Shown: in pieces, positions 1 to 10,401 of the stretch
Layout: the number at the start of each line of letters is the position of its first letter
Position numbering within the stretch: the first letter of the stretch is position 1
NCBI RefSeq assembly: GCF_036250695.1
Contig: NZ_CP109427.1
Coordinates: 5,766,001 to 5,830,000, forward strand
Reading direction: 5' to 3'
Length of the DNA: 64,000 nucleotides
DNA from: Streptomyces sp. NBC_01497
Lineage (GTDB): Bacteria > Actinomycetota > Actinomycetes > Streptomycetales > Streptomycetaceae
The notes under the pieces: generated by a model
Databases searched by the model: none
What the model saw: only the letters and a program-made list of their open reading frames with translations
What the model was told of the DNA's origin: nothing
Program-made: the position numbers and the translations under genes

Positions 1-1376
<1,376 letters not shown>

Positions 1377-1467
1377 TCACGCCGACGGCGGGTGATCACC
1401 CGTGGTGACATCGCCTGGGGTGATCACAGTATGACTTTCCGTGCACAGCCTCTGACCTGAGGGTTTT

Positions 1468-1505
1468 CCGAACCCCGCCCATCGGCTCCGGTGGGCGGGG
1501 TTCGG
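1468..1505 (+). terminator. Rho-independent-type hairpin after leuA
   Basis: A perfect 14-bp stem, CCGAACCCCGCCCA at 1468-1481 pairing with 1492-1505, encloses a 10-nt loop. It sits about 90 bp after the leuA stop and before the next promoter region. A separate 14-bp palindrome, CGGGTGATCACCCG, lies at 1389-1402 directly after the stop and may be part of the same 3' end or a protein site. Confidence 0.75.
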
Positions 1506-1607
1506 CCATGTCTGGTGAACTGGTTACGGGGTACTGACGTAGTTACGGGGATGTGGCTAACATCACGTCCACGGCGACGATGCCGAACCGTTATGGAGGT
1601 GCGCGAC

Positions 1608-2303
1608 GTGCTGCGAGCTGAAGGAATCAGCGGCCGGAAAGTGCGCCTCTGCGGCATGCACACTTCGTGGAGCACCGTGGGGGACGGCGAGTTCTTCTGC
1701 CCCGACTGCGGAGGCGACCGCAACTACCGCCGCCGTACGGGCCGTCGGCGCTTCACCTTCCTCGGCGTCCCGTTGATGGCGCGTGGCAGCGCGGGACCCG
1801 TCGTGGAATGCGGCGCCTGCCGCACCCACTTCGGCCTGGACGTCCTCGACCACCCGACCACGGCACGGTTCTCCGCGATGCTGCGGGACGCCGTCCACAC
1901 CGTGACGCTCGCGGTCCTGGCGGCGGGGGGCACCGCGTCGCGCACGGTCCGGGAGACCGCTGTGATCACGGTCAGGGCGGCAGGCTTCGATGACTGCACC
2001 GAGGACCAGCTGACGGACCTCGTCGAGGCGCTCGCCGCCGACACCGGCCGGTTCGTCTCCGACCCGGGACCCTGCGGCGCGGCCCTCGCCATCGAACTGC
2101 ACGAGGCGCTGGAACCGCTGGCGCCGCATCTGGCGGCGGCGGGCCGGGAGTCGATCGTCATGGGCGCGGCACGCGTGGCGCTGGCGGACGGCGCGTACAG
2201 CCCGGCGGAGCGCGAGGTGCTGGCGACGGTCGGCGGCGCGCTCCAACTCGCGCCCGACGTGACGGCCCGGCTGCTCGCGGCGGCGTCCCGTACGCCGTCC
2301 TGA
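1608..2303 (+). CDS. Zinc-ribbon TerB-family protein
   Basis: This 231-residue cytosolic protein has an N-terminal zinc ribbon with cysteine pairs at about residues 31/34 (CPDC) and 68/71 (CGAC). A mostly helical TerB/DjlA-like domain follows (about 75-230). TerB domains are linked to tellurite resistance and stress signalling, but the biochemical role of this stand-alone actinobacterial form is not known. The start is taken as GTG 1608 because GGAGGT at 1595-1600 sits 7 nt upstream; an in-frame ATG at 1593 overlaps that ribosome-binding site and is less likely. The gene is alone between the leuA terminator and a 500-bp intergenic region. Confidence 0.75.
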   Translation: MLRAEGISGRKVRLCGMHTSWSTVGDGEFFCPDCGGDRNYRRRTGRRRFTFLGVPLMARGSAGPVVECGACRTHFGLDVLDHPTTARFSAMLRDAVHTVTLAVLAAGGTASRTVRETAVITVRAAGFDDCTEDQLTDLVEALAADTGRFVSDPGPCGAALAIELHEALEPLAPHLAAAGRESIVMGAARVALADGAYSPAEREVLATVGGALQLAPDVTARLLAAASRTPS

Positions 2304-2800
2304 CGGCGCGCGGCGGCTCTCCCGTCCCCTCGGACCCGGCCTGACCCTGACCCAGGCCACGGCCGGACCCTGGCCCCCGCCGCACGCGGCATGCGACGGG
2401 CCGAGCACCGGCACGACCGGCGCGCGGGCGATGGCTCGTTGATCGAACGCTACCGGTAACCCCTCACGCACGGTGACGTCGGTCACATCGCGGGTGGTCA
2501 TCGCGGAACGGGGTGTCCGCCGGGGCCGTGACGCGGATCGCGGTGCCCGGCGCGTGGTGACCTGCGGGTGCCGGACCGGGCCAGTGCGGGGTGTGGTGCG
2601 GCGGGAGGAAGACAACGCTGTCGAGTTCGATGGGTGATGGTCCGGTCGTCAACTGTGGTGCGAGTGACGCACGTTCCCAACGTTGACGGGACATCACGGT
2701 TCGGGCACAGTTGCGCCCGCGGACGGTCACGACACCTCCTCGGGTGTGAACGGGGGATGACCGCATCACGCCATGACGCACACCAGGACCCGGAGGTCAC
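2304..2800. other. Intergenic region with a possible promoter for the redox module
   Basis: No convincing gene is seen in these 497 bases. TTGACG at 2683-2688 and CACAGT at 2706-2711 are separated by 17 bp and could be a weak promoter reading into the cytochrome gene. Just before it the direct repeat ACGTT-CCCA-ACGTT is visible. GGAGGTC at 2792 is the ribosome-binding site of the next gene. Confidence 0.4.
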
Positions 2801-4390
2801 GTGATGGCTGGCCCTACCCCCGTGCGACACCATCCACGAAGGACGCGCCGCTCCAACGCCGCCGTGCGGCCCGCCACACCCGGCCAGGACACCGCACGGC
2901 GCGAGTCGCCCGTACTCCCGCTGGCCGCCGGCGCGGGCGTCGGCGGGCTCGTCGTCCTGGCGGCCGCCGTCCAGCCGGTCCTGGCGCAGGGCACACTCGG
3001 GCACGTGGAGAGCGCACTCGTGGCCTTCCTCGACTTCTTCGTCGGTGTGTTCACACTTCTCGCGCTCACCGCCACGGTGGTGTGCGGCCTGCTCGCCGCC
3101 TACCGCTCGCTCCTCACACCGAAGTGGCGCGTCCTCGCCCAACAGGCCCACCGGGGGACGGCCGTGGCGGCTCTCGGCTGCCTGGTGGTGCACATCGCGG
3201 TCAAGGTGGGCGAGGGGCACATCTCCCTGGTCGCCGCCCTGCTTCCCTTCGCCGGAGGTACGCGCCTCGCCGTCGGCCTCGGCGTCTCGGCCGCCTACCT
3301 CATGGTCATCGCCGCGATCACCGGTGCCGTACGCGGCCGGTTCGCGGCCCGGCCGCGCCCGGGTACGTGGCGCGTCCTGCACGCCACGGCGTACGTGTGC
3401 TGGGCGTTCGGCCTCGCGCACGGCCTCGCGGCGGGCCGGCCGGCCAAGCCCTTCGTGCTCTGGGGCTACGGGATCTGCGCCGGGTTCGTCCTGCTGGTGC
3501 TGCTGGTCCGGGTGCTCGCCTTCGTCACCGGCACGGACGGGCCCCGGCGCGCCCGCACCGGGCTGCGCGCCTACGAACCGCGCGCCGTCGACCAGGACAC
3601 GCTGGACGCCCTGGACGCCCTGTCTCTCGCGCGGCCGGGGCCCGGGCAGGCGGCGAGCGGCGCGTCACGTACCGGCGGGTCCGCTCGTCCGGCGCACACC
3701 GACCGCACCCCCCACGTCGCCGTGCAGGCAGGGGCGTTCGCGGGCGCACCGGCTCACGAGCCGTACCCCGGCGGGCAGTTCGCCGTCGTCCAGGAGCGTC
3801 TCTTCGACACCGGCCAGATACCCCTCGTGGCGCGGCACACCACCGCCCACACGCGCACCGTCGGGCAGTTCACGACAGGGAGTTTCGCGACGGGGCAGTT
3901 CGCGACGGGGCAGTACTCCGGCGGGCGGTATTCCCACGACACCGGCGGGTTCGCCGCCGCAGGGCAACCGCCCGCGGAGACTGCTCAGTTCGCCGCGACG
4001 CAACAGACCTTCTTCGACACGGGGCAGTTCGCGACGGTCCGGCAGCCGGGCCACGGCGGCGGGTTCGAGCGGCAGGCGGTGTACGACACGGGGGCGTACG
4101 GTGCGGGATTCCCCGATGCGCCCGGCACCGGATCGCCCGGCACGGGATCGCCCGGCGTCGGATCGTTCGACACCGGATCCCCGACAGTGCGGCGCGGCAA
4201 CGGGCAGTACGGGACCAGCCAGTACGGGACCAGCCAGTACGGCACCGGCCAGTACGCCACCGGGCCGGTCGACCCGGGACGCCTGACCGCTCCCTCGTAC
4301 CAGACCTGGGCGTGGGTCCCCGGGCCCGGGGACACCGGGGCGGCCGGGGGCGCGGTGCCGGGGCCCCGCCGCCCGACGACCGGGCGGTGA
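2801..4390 (+). CDS. Membrane cytochrome b-like protein with repetitive low-complexity tail
   Basis: Residues about 35-245 form roughly six membrane segments. Two histidine pairs, 14 residues apart in the QQAHRG...VVHIA segment and 13 apart in the RVLHATAY...GLAHG segment, match the bis-His haem spacing of ferric-reductase-like and cytochrome b proteins, so two b haems are inferred. The C-terminal 280 residues are predicted cytoplasmic and disordered, with repeats such as ATGQF, TGQY and GTSQYGTSQYGTGQY. GTG 2801 and ATG 2804 are both in frame behind GGAGGTC at 2792. The next gene starts 4 nt after the stop and encodes a NuoF-like flavoprotein, so the pair probably forms an electron-transfer module from a soluble reductant to the membrane. 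The acceptor is unknown. The haem assignment is inferred from spacing, not a recognised family name. Confidence 0.7.
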   Translation: MMAGPTPVRHHPRRTRRSNAAVRPATPGQDTARRESPVLPLAAGAGVGGLVVLAAAVQPVLAQGTLGHVESALVAFLDFFVGVFTLLALTATVVCGLLAAYRSLLTPKWRVLAQQAHRGTAVAALGCLVVHIAVKVGEGHISLVAALLPFAGGTRLAVGLGVSAAYLMVIAAITGAVRGRFAARPRPGTWRVLHATAYVCWAFGLAHGLAAGRPAKPFVLWGYGICAGFVLLVLLVRVLAFVTGTDGPRRARTGLRAYEPRAVDQDTLDALDALSLARPGPGQAASGASRTGGSARPAHTDRTPHVAVQAGAFAGAPAHEPYPGGQFAVVQERLFDTGQIPLVARHTTAHTRTVGQFTTGSFATGQFATGQYSGGRYSHDTGGFAAAGQPPAETAQFAATQQTFFDTGQFATVRQPGHGGGFERQAVYDTGAYGAGFPDAPGTGSPGTGSPGVGSFDTGSPTVRRGNGQYGTSQYGTSQYGTGQYATGPVDPGRLTAPSYQTWAWVPGPGDTGAAGGAVPGPRRPTTGR

Positions 4391-4394
4391 CCCG

Positions 4395-5891
4395 ATGAGC
4401 GGACCCGCGGAGCTGTACATCCACGAGGTGCGGCGGCTCGGCCCCGCCCGGCTGACCGCCGGTATGGACGTGTACCGCAGGCTGGACTGGCGGACCCACC
4501 GCGGCACCCACGGCCCGCTGCCGCACTACGGACCGACGTCGCTGCCGCAGCTCGCCGAGCGCGTCGGACTGCGCGGACGCGGTGGTGCCGGCTTCCCGTT
4601 CCACCGCAAGGCGCGCGCCGTCCTCCGGGCGGCCGGAGCACGCTCCGTCGCCCCCGTCGTCGTGGTCAACGGCGCGGAGGGCGAGCCGCCTAGTGCCAAG
4701 GACAAGGCGCTGCTCACGCGCGCCCCGCACCTGGTGCTCGACGGCGCGCTGCTCGCGGCCGAGGCCTTCGGCGCGCACGAGGTGGTGGTGACCGTGGCGG
4801 CGGGCGGGCCCGGCGAGGTGTCGCTCCCCGCGGCCGTCGCCGAGCGGAGCCGGACCGCTCCCTGCCCGGTACGGATCGTGTGCGTTCCCGAGAGGTTCGT
4901 CTCCGGCGAGTCCAGCGCGCAGGTGTCGGCCATCGGCGGGCACGCGGCGCTGCCCGCCACCCGCGCGGCGCGGGCGAGCGACGGCGGCCCCGGCGGTGTC
5001 GGCGGCCGGCCCACTTTGCTGTGCAACACCGAGACGTGGGCCCAACTCGCCCTCGCCGCCCGCCTCGGCCCCGACGCCTACGCGGTCGTGGGCACCGCCG
5101 AGGAACCCGGCACGCTCCTGCTGACCGTGAACCGGTTCGGCGGACACCCCCTCGTCGTCGAGGTGCCCGCAGGGGCCGGGCTCGCCACCGTCCTCACCTC
5201 GTGCGACACGGACCCCGGGCAGGGCGTGCTCGTCGGCGGGTACCACGGGGCGTGGCTCCGCCCCGAGGCCGCCCGGGCCGTGGAAGTCTCCCGCGCGGGC
5301 CTCGCGGCGGCCGGCGGCACGCTCGGCGCGGGCGCCGTCGTCGCGCTCCCGCACGACACGTGCCCGCTCGGCGAAACCGCCCGCGTACTGCGCTGGCTCG
5401 CCACGCAGTCCGCGGGGCAGTGCGGGCCCTGCAAGCGCGGTCTGCCCGAGGCGTCGGCCGCGCTGGAGCGGATCGCTCATGGCGGCGCGGGCCCGCAGGC
5501 GCAGGCCGCCGTGCGCCGCGCGCTCGGCTCGGCGGTGGGCAACGGGGCGTGCGCCCACCCCGACGGCACGGCGCGGTTCGTGCACACGGCACTGGACGTC
5601 TTCGCCGACGACGTGCGCGCGCACACGACGGGAACGGGCTGCGGCAGAGCCGTACGCGGCGCGCTCCCGCTGCCGCGCGAGCACCGGCCACGGCTGACCG
5701 TCGACTGGTCGCGGTGCACGGCACACGGTCTGTGCGCGGAGGTCGCCCCCGGCCTCGTCGAACTCGGCCCGCACGGCTATCCGATGCTGCACGGCGCCGA
5801 TGTGGCGCCCTGGCAGGAGGCCGCCGCGCGCCGCGCGGTCAGCCAGTGCCCGTCCCTCGCCCTGCGGATCGCGGGACCGGCCACCGGGTGA
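4395..5891 (+). CDS. NuoF-like NADH-binding flavoprotein fused to a ferredoxin domain
   Basis: The 498-residue protein resembles the 51-kDa NADH-binding subunit of complex I. GLRGRGGAGFPFHRKA is the FMN-binding loop, and VVVNGAEGEPPSAKDKALL is the dinucleotide-binding region. An SLBB segment follows, then an Fe-S region QSAGQCGPCKRG with a distal Cys in GNGACAHP. In canonical NuoF the first position of this cluster motif (SCGxC) is cysteine; here it is Ala, leaving three visible ligands. The last 70 residues form a ferredoxin with CTAHGLC and a final CP, the pattern of 3Fe-4S ferredoxins. It is 4 nt downstream of the membrane cytochrome gene, so it likely oxidises NAD(P)H and passes electrons to that protein. 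No other complex I genes are nearby, so it is not part of a Nuo operon. Confidence 0.8.
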   Translation: MSGPAELYIHEVRRLGPARLTAGMDVYRRLDWRTHRGTHGPLPHYGPTSLPQLAERVGLRGRGGAGFPFHRKARAVLRAAGARSVAPVVVVNGAEGEPPSAKDKALLTRAPHLVLDGALLAAEAFGAHEVVVTVAAGGPGEVSLPAAVAERSRTAPCPVRIVCVPERFVSGESSAQVSAIGGHAALPATRAARASDGGPGGVGGRPTLLCNTETWAQLALAARLGPDAYAVVGTAEEPGTLLLTVNRFGGHPLVVEVPAGAGLATVLTSCDTDPGQGVLVGGYHGAWLRPEAARAVEVSRAGLAAAGGTLGAGAVVALPHDTCPLGETARVLRWLATQSAGQCGPCKRGLPEASAALERIAHGGAGPQAQAAVRRALGSAVGNGACAHPDGTARFVHTALDVFADDVRAHTTGTGCGRAVRGALPLPREHRPRLTVDWSRCTAHGLCAEVAPGLVELGPHGYPMLHGADVAPWQEAAARRAVSQCPSLALRIAGPATG

Positions 5892-5968
5892 GGCCCGTAC
5901 CGGGGTGAGCCGCCGTACCTCGCGGCCCCCGCGCCGTACGGGCGCTCGCGTACGGGACAATGGACCGC

Positions 5969-6745
5969 ATGAGTCTGTTCCGGGACGACGGCGTCGTACT
6001 GCGGACCCAGAAGCTCGGTGAGGCCGACCGCATCATCACGCTCCTGACCCGCGGGCACGGGCGTGTCCGCGCCGTCGCGCGCGGGGTGCGGCGCACGAAG
6101 TCGAAGTTCGGGGCGCGGCTCGAACCCTTCTCCCACGTCGACGTGCAGTTCTTCGCGCGCGGCAGCGAACTGATCGGCCGCGGTCTGCCGCTGTGCACCC
6201 AGGGTGAGACCATCGCGCCGTACGGCAGCGGCATCGTCACGGACTACTCCCGCTACACCGCGGGCACCGCGATGCTGGAGACCGCCGAGCGGTTCACCGA
6301 CCACGAGGGCGAGCCCGCGGTGCAGCAGTACCTGCTGCTGATCGGCGGCCTGCGGACCCTGTCCCGCGGGGAACACGCGCCCCACCTGATCCTCGACGCG
6401 TTCCTGCTGCGCTCGCTCGCGGTCAACGGCTACGCGCCCAGTTTCGAGAACTGCGCGAAGTGCGGCCTCGACGGTCCCCACCGGTTCTTCTCCGTCGCGG
6501 CGGGCGGCATCGTCTGCGGCGACTGCCGCGTCCCCGGCAGTGTCGTCCCCTCCTCGGATGCGGTCGCGCTGCTCAGCGCGCTGCTGACGGGCGACTGGGC
6601 CACGGCGGACGCCTGCGAGGACCGCCACGTACGCGAGGGCAGCGGCCTGGTCTCCGCGTACCTGCACTGGCACCTGGAGCGTGGCCTGCGCTCGTTGAAG
6701 TACGTCGACACGGGCAACGCGCCCCGCAGGGCCACCCGGGCCTAG
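5969..6745 (+). CDS. recO: DNA repair protein RecO
   Basis: RecO anneals SSB-coated single strands and loads RecA in the RecFOR pathway. The N-terminal OB fold begins with SLFRDDGVVLRTQKLGEADR, and the helical C-terminal domain carries a four-cysteine zinc site (CAKC and CGDC). The 258-residue length is normal for actinobacteria. The start at ATG 5969 is preferred to an in-frame ATG at 5960 because homologues begin with MSLFRDD. A GACAAT box 7 nt upstream suggests a nearly leaderless transcript. uppS follows on the same strand after about 180 bp. Confidence 0.95.
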   Translation: MSLFRDDGVVLRTQKLGEADRIITLLTRGHGRVRAVARGVRRTKSKFGARLEPFSHVDVQFFARGSELIGRGLPLCTQGETIAPYGSGIVTDYSRYTAGTAMLETAERFTDHEGEPAVQQYLLLIGGLRTLSRGEHAPHLILDAFLLRSLAVNGYAPSFENCAKCGLDGPHRFFSVAAGGIVCGDCRVPGSVVPSSDAVALLSALLTGDWATADACEDRHVREGSGLVSAYLHWHLERGLRSLKYVDTGNAPRRATRA

Positions 6746-6922
6746 ACGCAGCGCGGGCACGTCGACCCCGAGTGGCCCCAGGGGCCCGGGGCGGAATACC
6801 CTTACCCGCAGCCCCGGGGCCGTCAATCGCGTAGAAATCGCAGGTCAGGGCCGCTTTTGAGTGGTTGCCCGCGAGGTCGGCGGAGCAGGGCACAACGTCG
6901 CGAAGTCAGGAGAGCACGGGGC

Positions 6923-7750
6923 ATGGCACGACTCATGGGGCGTTCCCGCCACGAGTACAAGACGCCGGAGCCGCACCCTTCCGGCGCCGTACCGCCGAAG
7001 ATCCCCGGCGAGCTGGTCCCCAAGCACGTCGCCGTCGTGATGGACGGCAACGGCCGCTGGGCCAAGGAGCGCGGGCTGCCGCGCACCGAGGGTCACAAGG
7101 TGGGGGAGGGCGTCGTGATGGACGTTCTCAAGGGGTGCATCGAGATGGGTGTGAAGAACCTGTCGCTGTACGCCTTCTCCACCGAGAACTGGAAGCGCAC
7201 GCCGGACGAGGTGCGGTTCCTGATGAACTTCAACCGCGACGTGATCCGCCGCCGCCGCGACGAGATGAACGAGCTCGGCATCCGCATCCGCTGGGTCGGC
7301 CGTATGCCGAAGATGTGGAAGTCGGTGGTGCAGGAGCTCCAGGTCGCGCAGGAGCAGACCGTCGACAACGACGCGATGACCCTGTACTTCTGCGTCAACT
7401 ACGGCGGCCGCGCGGAGATCGCTGACGCCGCGCGGGCGATAGCGCTCGACGTGGCGGCGGGGCGCCTCGACCCGGCGAAGGTCAGCGAGAAGACCGTCGC
7501 CAAGTACATGTACTACCCGGACATGCCGGACGTGGACCTGTTCCTGCGGCCGAGCGGTGAGCAGCGCACGTCCAACTACCTGATCTGGCAGAGCAGTTAC
7601 GCGGAGATGGTGTTCCAGGACGTGCTGTGGCCCGACTTCGACCGCCGTGACCTGTGGCGTGCTTGCCTGGAGTACGCACAGCGTGACCGCCGCTTCGGCG
7701 GGGCGCTGCCGAACAAGGGCGAGCAGCCGCAGGCCCCGGAGGCCGGCTGA
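6923..7750 (+). CDS. uppS: Isoprenyl (polyprenyl) diphosphate synthase UppS
   Basis: This cis-prenyltransferase condenses isopentenyl diphosphate units onto an allylic primer, making the undecaprenyl or decaprenyl phosphate carrier for cell-wall synthesis at the membrane. [17 protein letters not shown] holds the catalytic Asp (about residue 41), and [15 protein letters not shown] is the pyrophosphate-binding motif. STENWKR is also conserved. The start at ATG 6923 has AGGAGAG 9 nt upstream and gives 275 residues, the usual size. Whether the product is C50 or C55 cannot be read from sequence. A second cis-prenyltransferase is common in actinobacteria, so the symbol is given by family only. Confidence 0.93.
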   Translation: MARLMGRSRHEYKTPEPHPSGAVPPKIPGELVPKHVAVVMDGNGRWAKERGLPRTEGHKVGEGVVMDVLKGCIEMGVKNLSLYAFSTENWKRTPDEVRFLMNFNRDVIRRRRDEMNELGIRIRWVGRMPKMWKSVVQELQVAQEQTVDNDAMTLYFCVNYGGRAEIADAARAIALDVAAGRLDPAKVSEKTVAKYMYYPDMPDVDLFLRPSGEQRTSNYLIWQSSYAEMVFQDVLWPDFDRRDLWRACLEYAQRDRRFGGALPNKGEQPQAPEAG

Positions 7751-7755
7751 CGCGA

Positions 7756-7790
7756 CGGCGGTGACCGCCCATCACGGACGGTCACCGCCG
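7756..7790. terminator. Bidirectional hairpin between uppS and zur
   Basis: CGGCGGTGACCG at 7756-7767 pairs perfectly with 7779-7790 around an 11-nt loop. It lies between two convergent genes, so it can end both transcripts. Confidence 0.75.
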
Positions 7791-7812
7791 CGCCGGGCCG
7801 GCGCCCGTCAGA

Positions 7813-8232
7813 TCACCTGCCGGCGCAGTCCGCGCACGTACCGAAGATCTCCAGGGTGTGGGCGACCCCCACGTACCCGTGCTGCGCGGCGACCGCGTCG
7901 GCCCACTGCTCGACGGCGGGTCCCTCGACCTCCACCGCCGCTCCGCACATCCGGCACACCAGGTGGTGGTGGTGCGACTCGCTCGCGCACCGCCGGTACA
8001 CGGACTCGCCCTCCGTGGTGCGCAGCACGTCCACCTCACCCGCGTCCGCGAGGGACTGGAGGGTACGGTAGACAGTGGTCAGGCCGACGGAGTCGCCCCG
8101 GTGCTTGAGCATGTCGTGCAGTTCCTGCGCGCTGCGGAACTCCTCCACGTCGTCCAGTGCGGACGCGACCGCCGCACGCTGACGGGTGGACCTGCCGCGT
8201 ACGGCGGGTCCGTCACTGTGCGCGGTCGTCAC
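7813..8232 (-). CDS. zur: Zinc uptake regulator Zur (Fur family)
   Basis: Zur represses zinc uptake and zinc-independent ribosomal protein genes when zinc is plentiful. The winged-helix part includes STRQRAAVASALDDVEEFRSA and GLTTVYRTLQSLAD (recognition helix). The dimerisation part has SHHHHLVCRMCG and a final CADC, giving the structural Cys4 zinc site and the histidine-rich sensory site. The start is GTG 8232 (VTTAHSDG) because GAGGAGG lies 5 nt upstream, which gives 139 residues. Its neighbours are uppS (convergent) and glyS (divergent). No zinc transporter gene is adjacent here, unlike S. coelicolor as I recall it. Confidence 0.93.
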   Translation of the reverse strand: MTTAHSDGPAVRGRSTRQRAAVASALDDVEEFRSAQELHDMLKHRGDSVGLTTVYRTLQSLADAGEVDVLRTTEGESVYRRCASESHHHHLVCRMCGAAVEVEGPAVEQWADAVAAQHGYVGVAHTLEIFGTCADCAGR

Positions 8233-8308
8233 AGATGCCTCCTCGGCTTCGTCGGGCTTCCTCGGTACGTGGCTCACGGCTCCCTCCATTCTGCCAGCCG
8301 CCGCCGAT

Positions 8309-8339
8309 TTGATCCGGGGGGTGAGGCCGCCGCTAATCT
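8309..8339 (+). promoter_or_regulatory. Possible glyS promoter
   Basis: TTGATC at 8309-8314 and TAATCT at 8334-8339 lie upstream of glyS with a 19-bp spacer. The -10 fits the actinobacterial TANNNT pattern; the spacer is slightly long. No T-box or other leader structure was recognised between this site and the GTG start. Confidence 0.45.
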
Positions 8340-8381
8340 GAGGTATTCGCCGTTCGCCGTCATCGTAATGAAGAGAGCACC

Positions 8382-9764
<1,383 letters not shown>

Positions 9765-9783
9765 AGCAGGCGGCCACGGCGCC

Positions 9784-9824
9784 GCGCGCAGGGCCCGTCC
9801 CCGGTGGGGGCGGGCCCTGCGCGC
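9784..9824 (+). terminator. Hairpin after glyS
   Basis: GCGCGCAGGGCCCG at 9784-9797 pairs perfectly over 14 bp with 9811-9824, loop 13 nt, starting 19 bp after the glyS stop. Confidence 0.75.
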
Positions 9825-9890
9825 GCCCACCGGATCGGCGCGGAGGATAATCCGGTACGGGCACGTCCGCCTCGCTGCTAGCGTCGCGGT

Positions 9891-9929
9891 ATGCGTATCA
9901 CGGGCATGTTCTTCCAGCACTACGAGTGA
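9891..9929 (+). CDS. Candidate 12-residue leaderless peptide ORF
   Basis: ATG 9891 opens the peptide MRITGMFFQHYE and stops at 9929. A TAGCGT box at 9880-9885 sits 5 nt before the ATG, the arrangement of leaderless Streptomyces transcripts. The ORF lies 65 bp upstream of the DUF6243-like gene, so it could be a leader peptide. I do not recognise the peptide, and a random short ORF cannot be excluded. Confidence 0.3.
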   Translation: MRITGMFFQHYE

Positions 9930-9994
9930 GGGTGCGCGGTCCCGCGCCGCCCACCGCATCGTCTGACCACTTCACATCACTTCGGGAGATACCC

Positions 9995-10195
9995 GTGGCC
10001 AAGAGCCGCAACAACCTGCTCGGCATCGGCGGACAGCGTAAGAAGCTGCCCAGCTCGGAGGGGCAGGGAACAGGACCGAGCACCGAGGACCGCGCGTCGG
10101 ACGCCGAACGCAAGCAGGAACTGCTGCGCAAGATGCGCGAGCGCGCGGGGCAGGGACCGGCGGCCGCCTCCGAGGAGAGCGAGCCGGAGAACTGA
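9995..10195 (+). CDS. Small conserved Streptomyces protein, DUF6243-like
   Basis: The 66-residue protein starts MAKSRNNLLGIGGQRKKL and continues with a charged helix (KQELLRKMRERAG). This resembles the small DUF6243 family of streptomycetes, whose function is unknown; the assignment is from memory. It has no signal peptide or membrane segment, and its composition (basic N-terminus, acidic tail) suggests a cytosolic protein. GTG 9995 has GGGAG 8 nt upstream. The gene stands alone between the short ORF at 9891 and a strong bidirectional hairpin at 10257. Confidence 0.65.
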   Translation: MAKSRNNLLGIGGQRKKLPSSEGQGTGPSTEDRASDAERKQELLRKMRERAGQGPAAASEESEPEN

Positions 10196-10256
10196 GCCGG
10201 GGCGCCGTCCCTGACCGCCGGTAGCGGGCACCGGAGCACGGCGCGCAGAGGACGAC

Positions 10257-10292
10257 GGGGCCGGGATCGCGAACGTACGCGATCCCGGCCCC
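10257..10292. terminator. Strong bidirectional hairpin
   Basis: GGGGCCGGGATCGCG at 10257-10271 pairs perfectly over 15 bp with 10278-10292 around the loop AACGTA. It separates the plus-strand small gene from the minus-strand MFS gene and can end both. Confidence 0.8.
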
Positions 10293-10304
10293 GTGCTGCC
10301 AGGC

Positions 10305-10371
10305 GGCCCGGCGCCCAAGGAGGCCCGGCGCCCAAGGAGGCCCGGCGCCCAAGGAGCCGGGCGCTCACGGA
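10305..10371. repeat. 17-bp tandem repeat, three perfect copies plus one degenerate
   Basis: The unit GGCCCGGCGCCCAAGGA occurs at 10305-10321, 10322-10338 and 10339-10355, followed by a diverged copy to about 10371. It lies between the hairpin at 10257-10292 and the 3' end of the MFS gene. Replication slippage is the simplest origin. Confidence 0.85.
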
Positions 10372-10401
10372 GCGGGGGAGCCGGCCGAGGAGGCCCGGCG
10401 C

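Noticed and set aside
2568..2804. 78-codon frame before the cytochrome gene
   Set aside because: Arg/Ser-rich composition, no ribosome-binding site, and it overlaps the probable promoter.
8233..8381. Zur box or T-box between zur and glyS
   Set aside because: No TGAAAAT-like palindrome and no T-box signature (TGGN bulge) could be found.
10305..10371. CRISPR-like array
   Set aside because: Units are directly adjacent without spacers and no cas gene is present; it is a simple tandem repeat.
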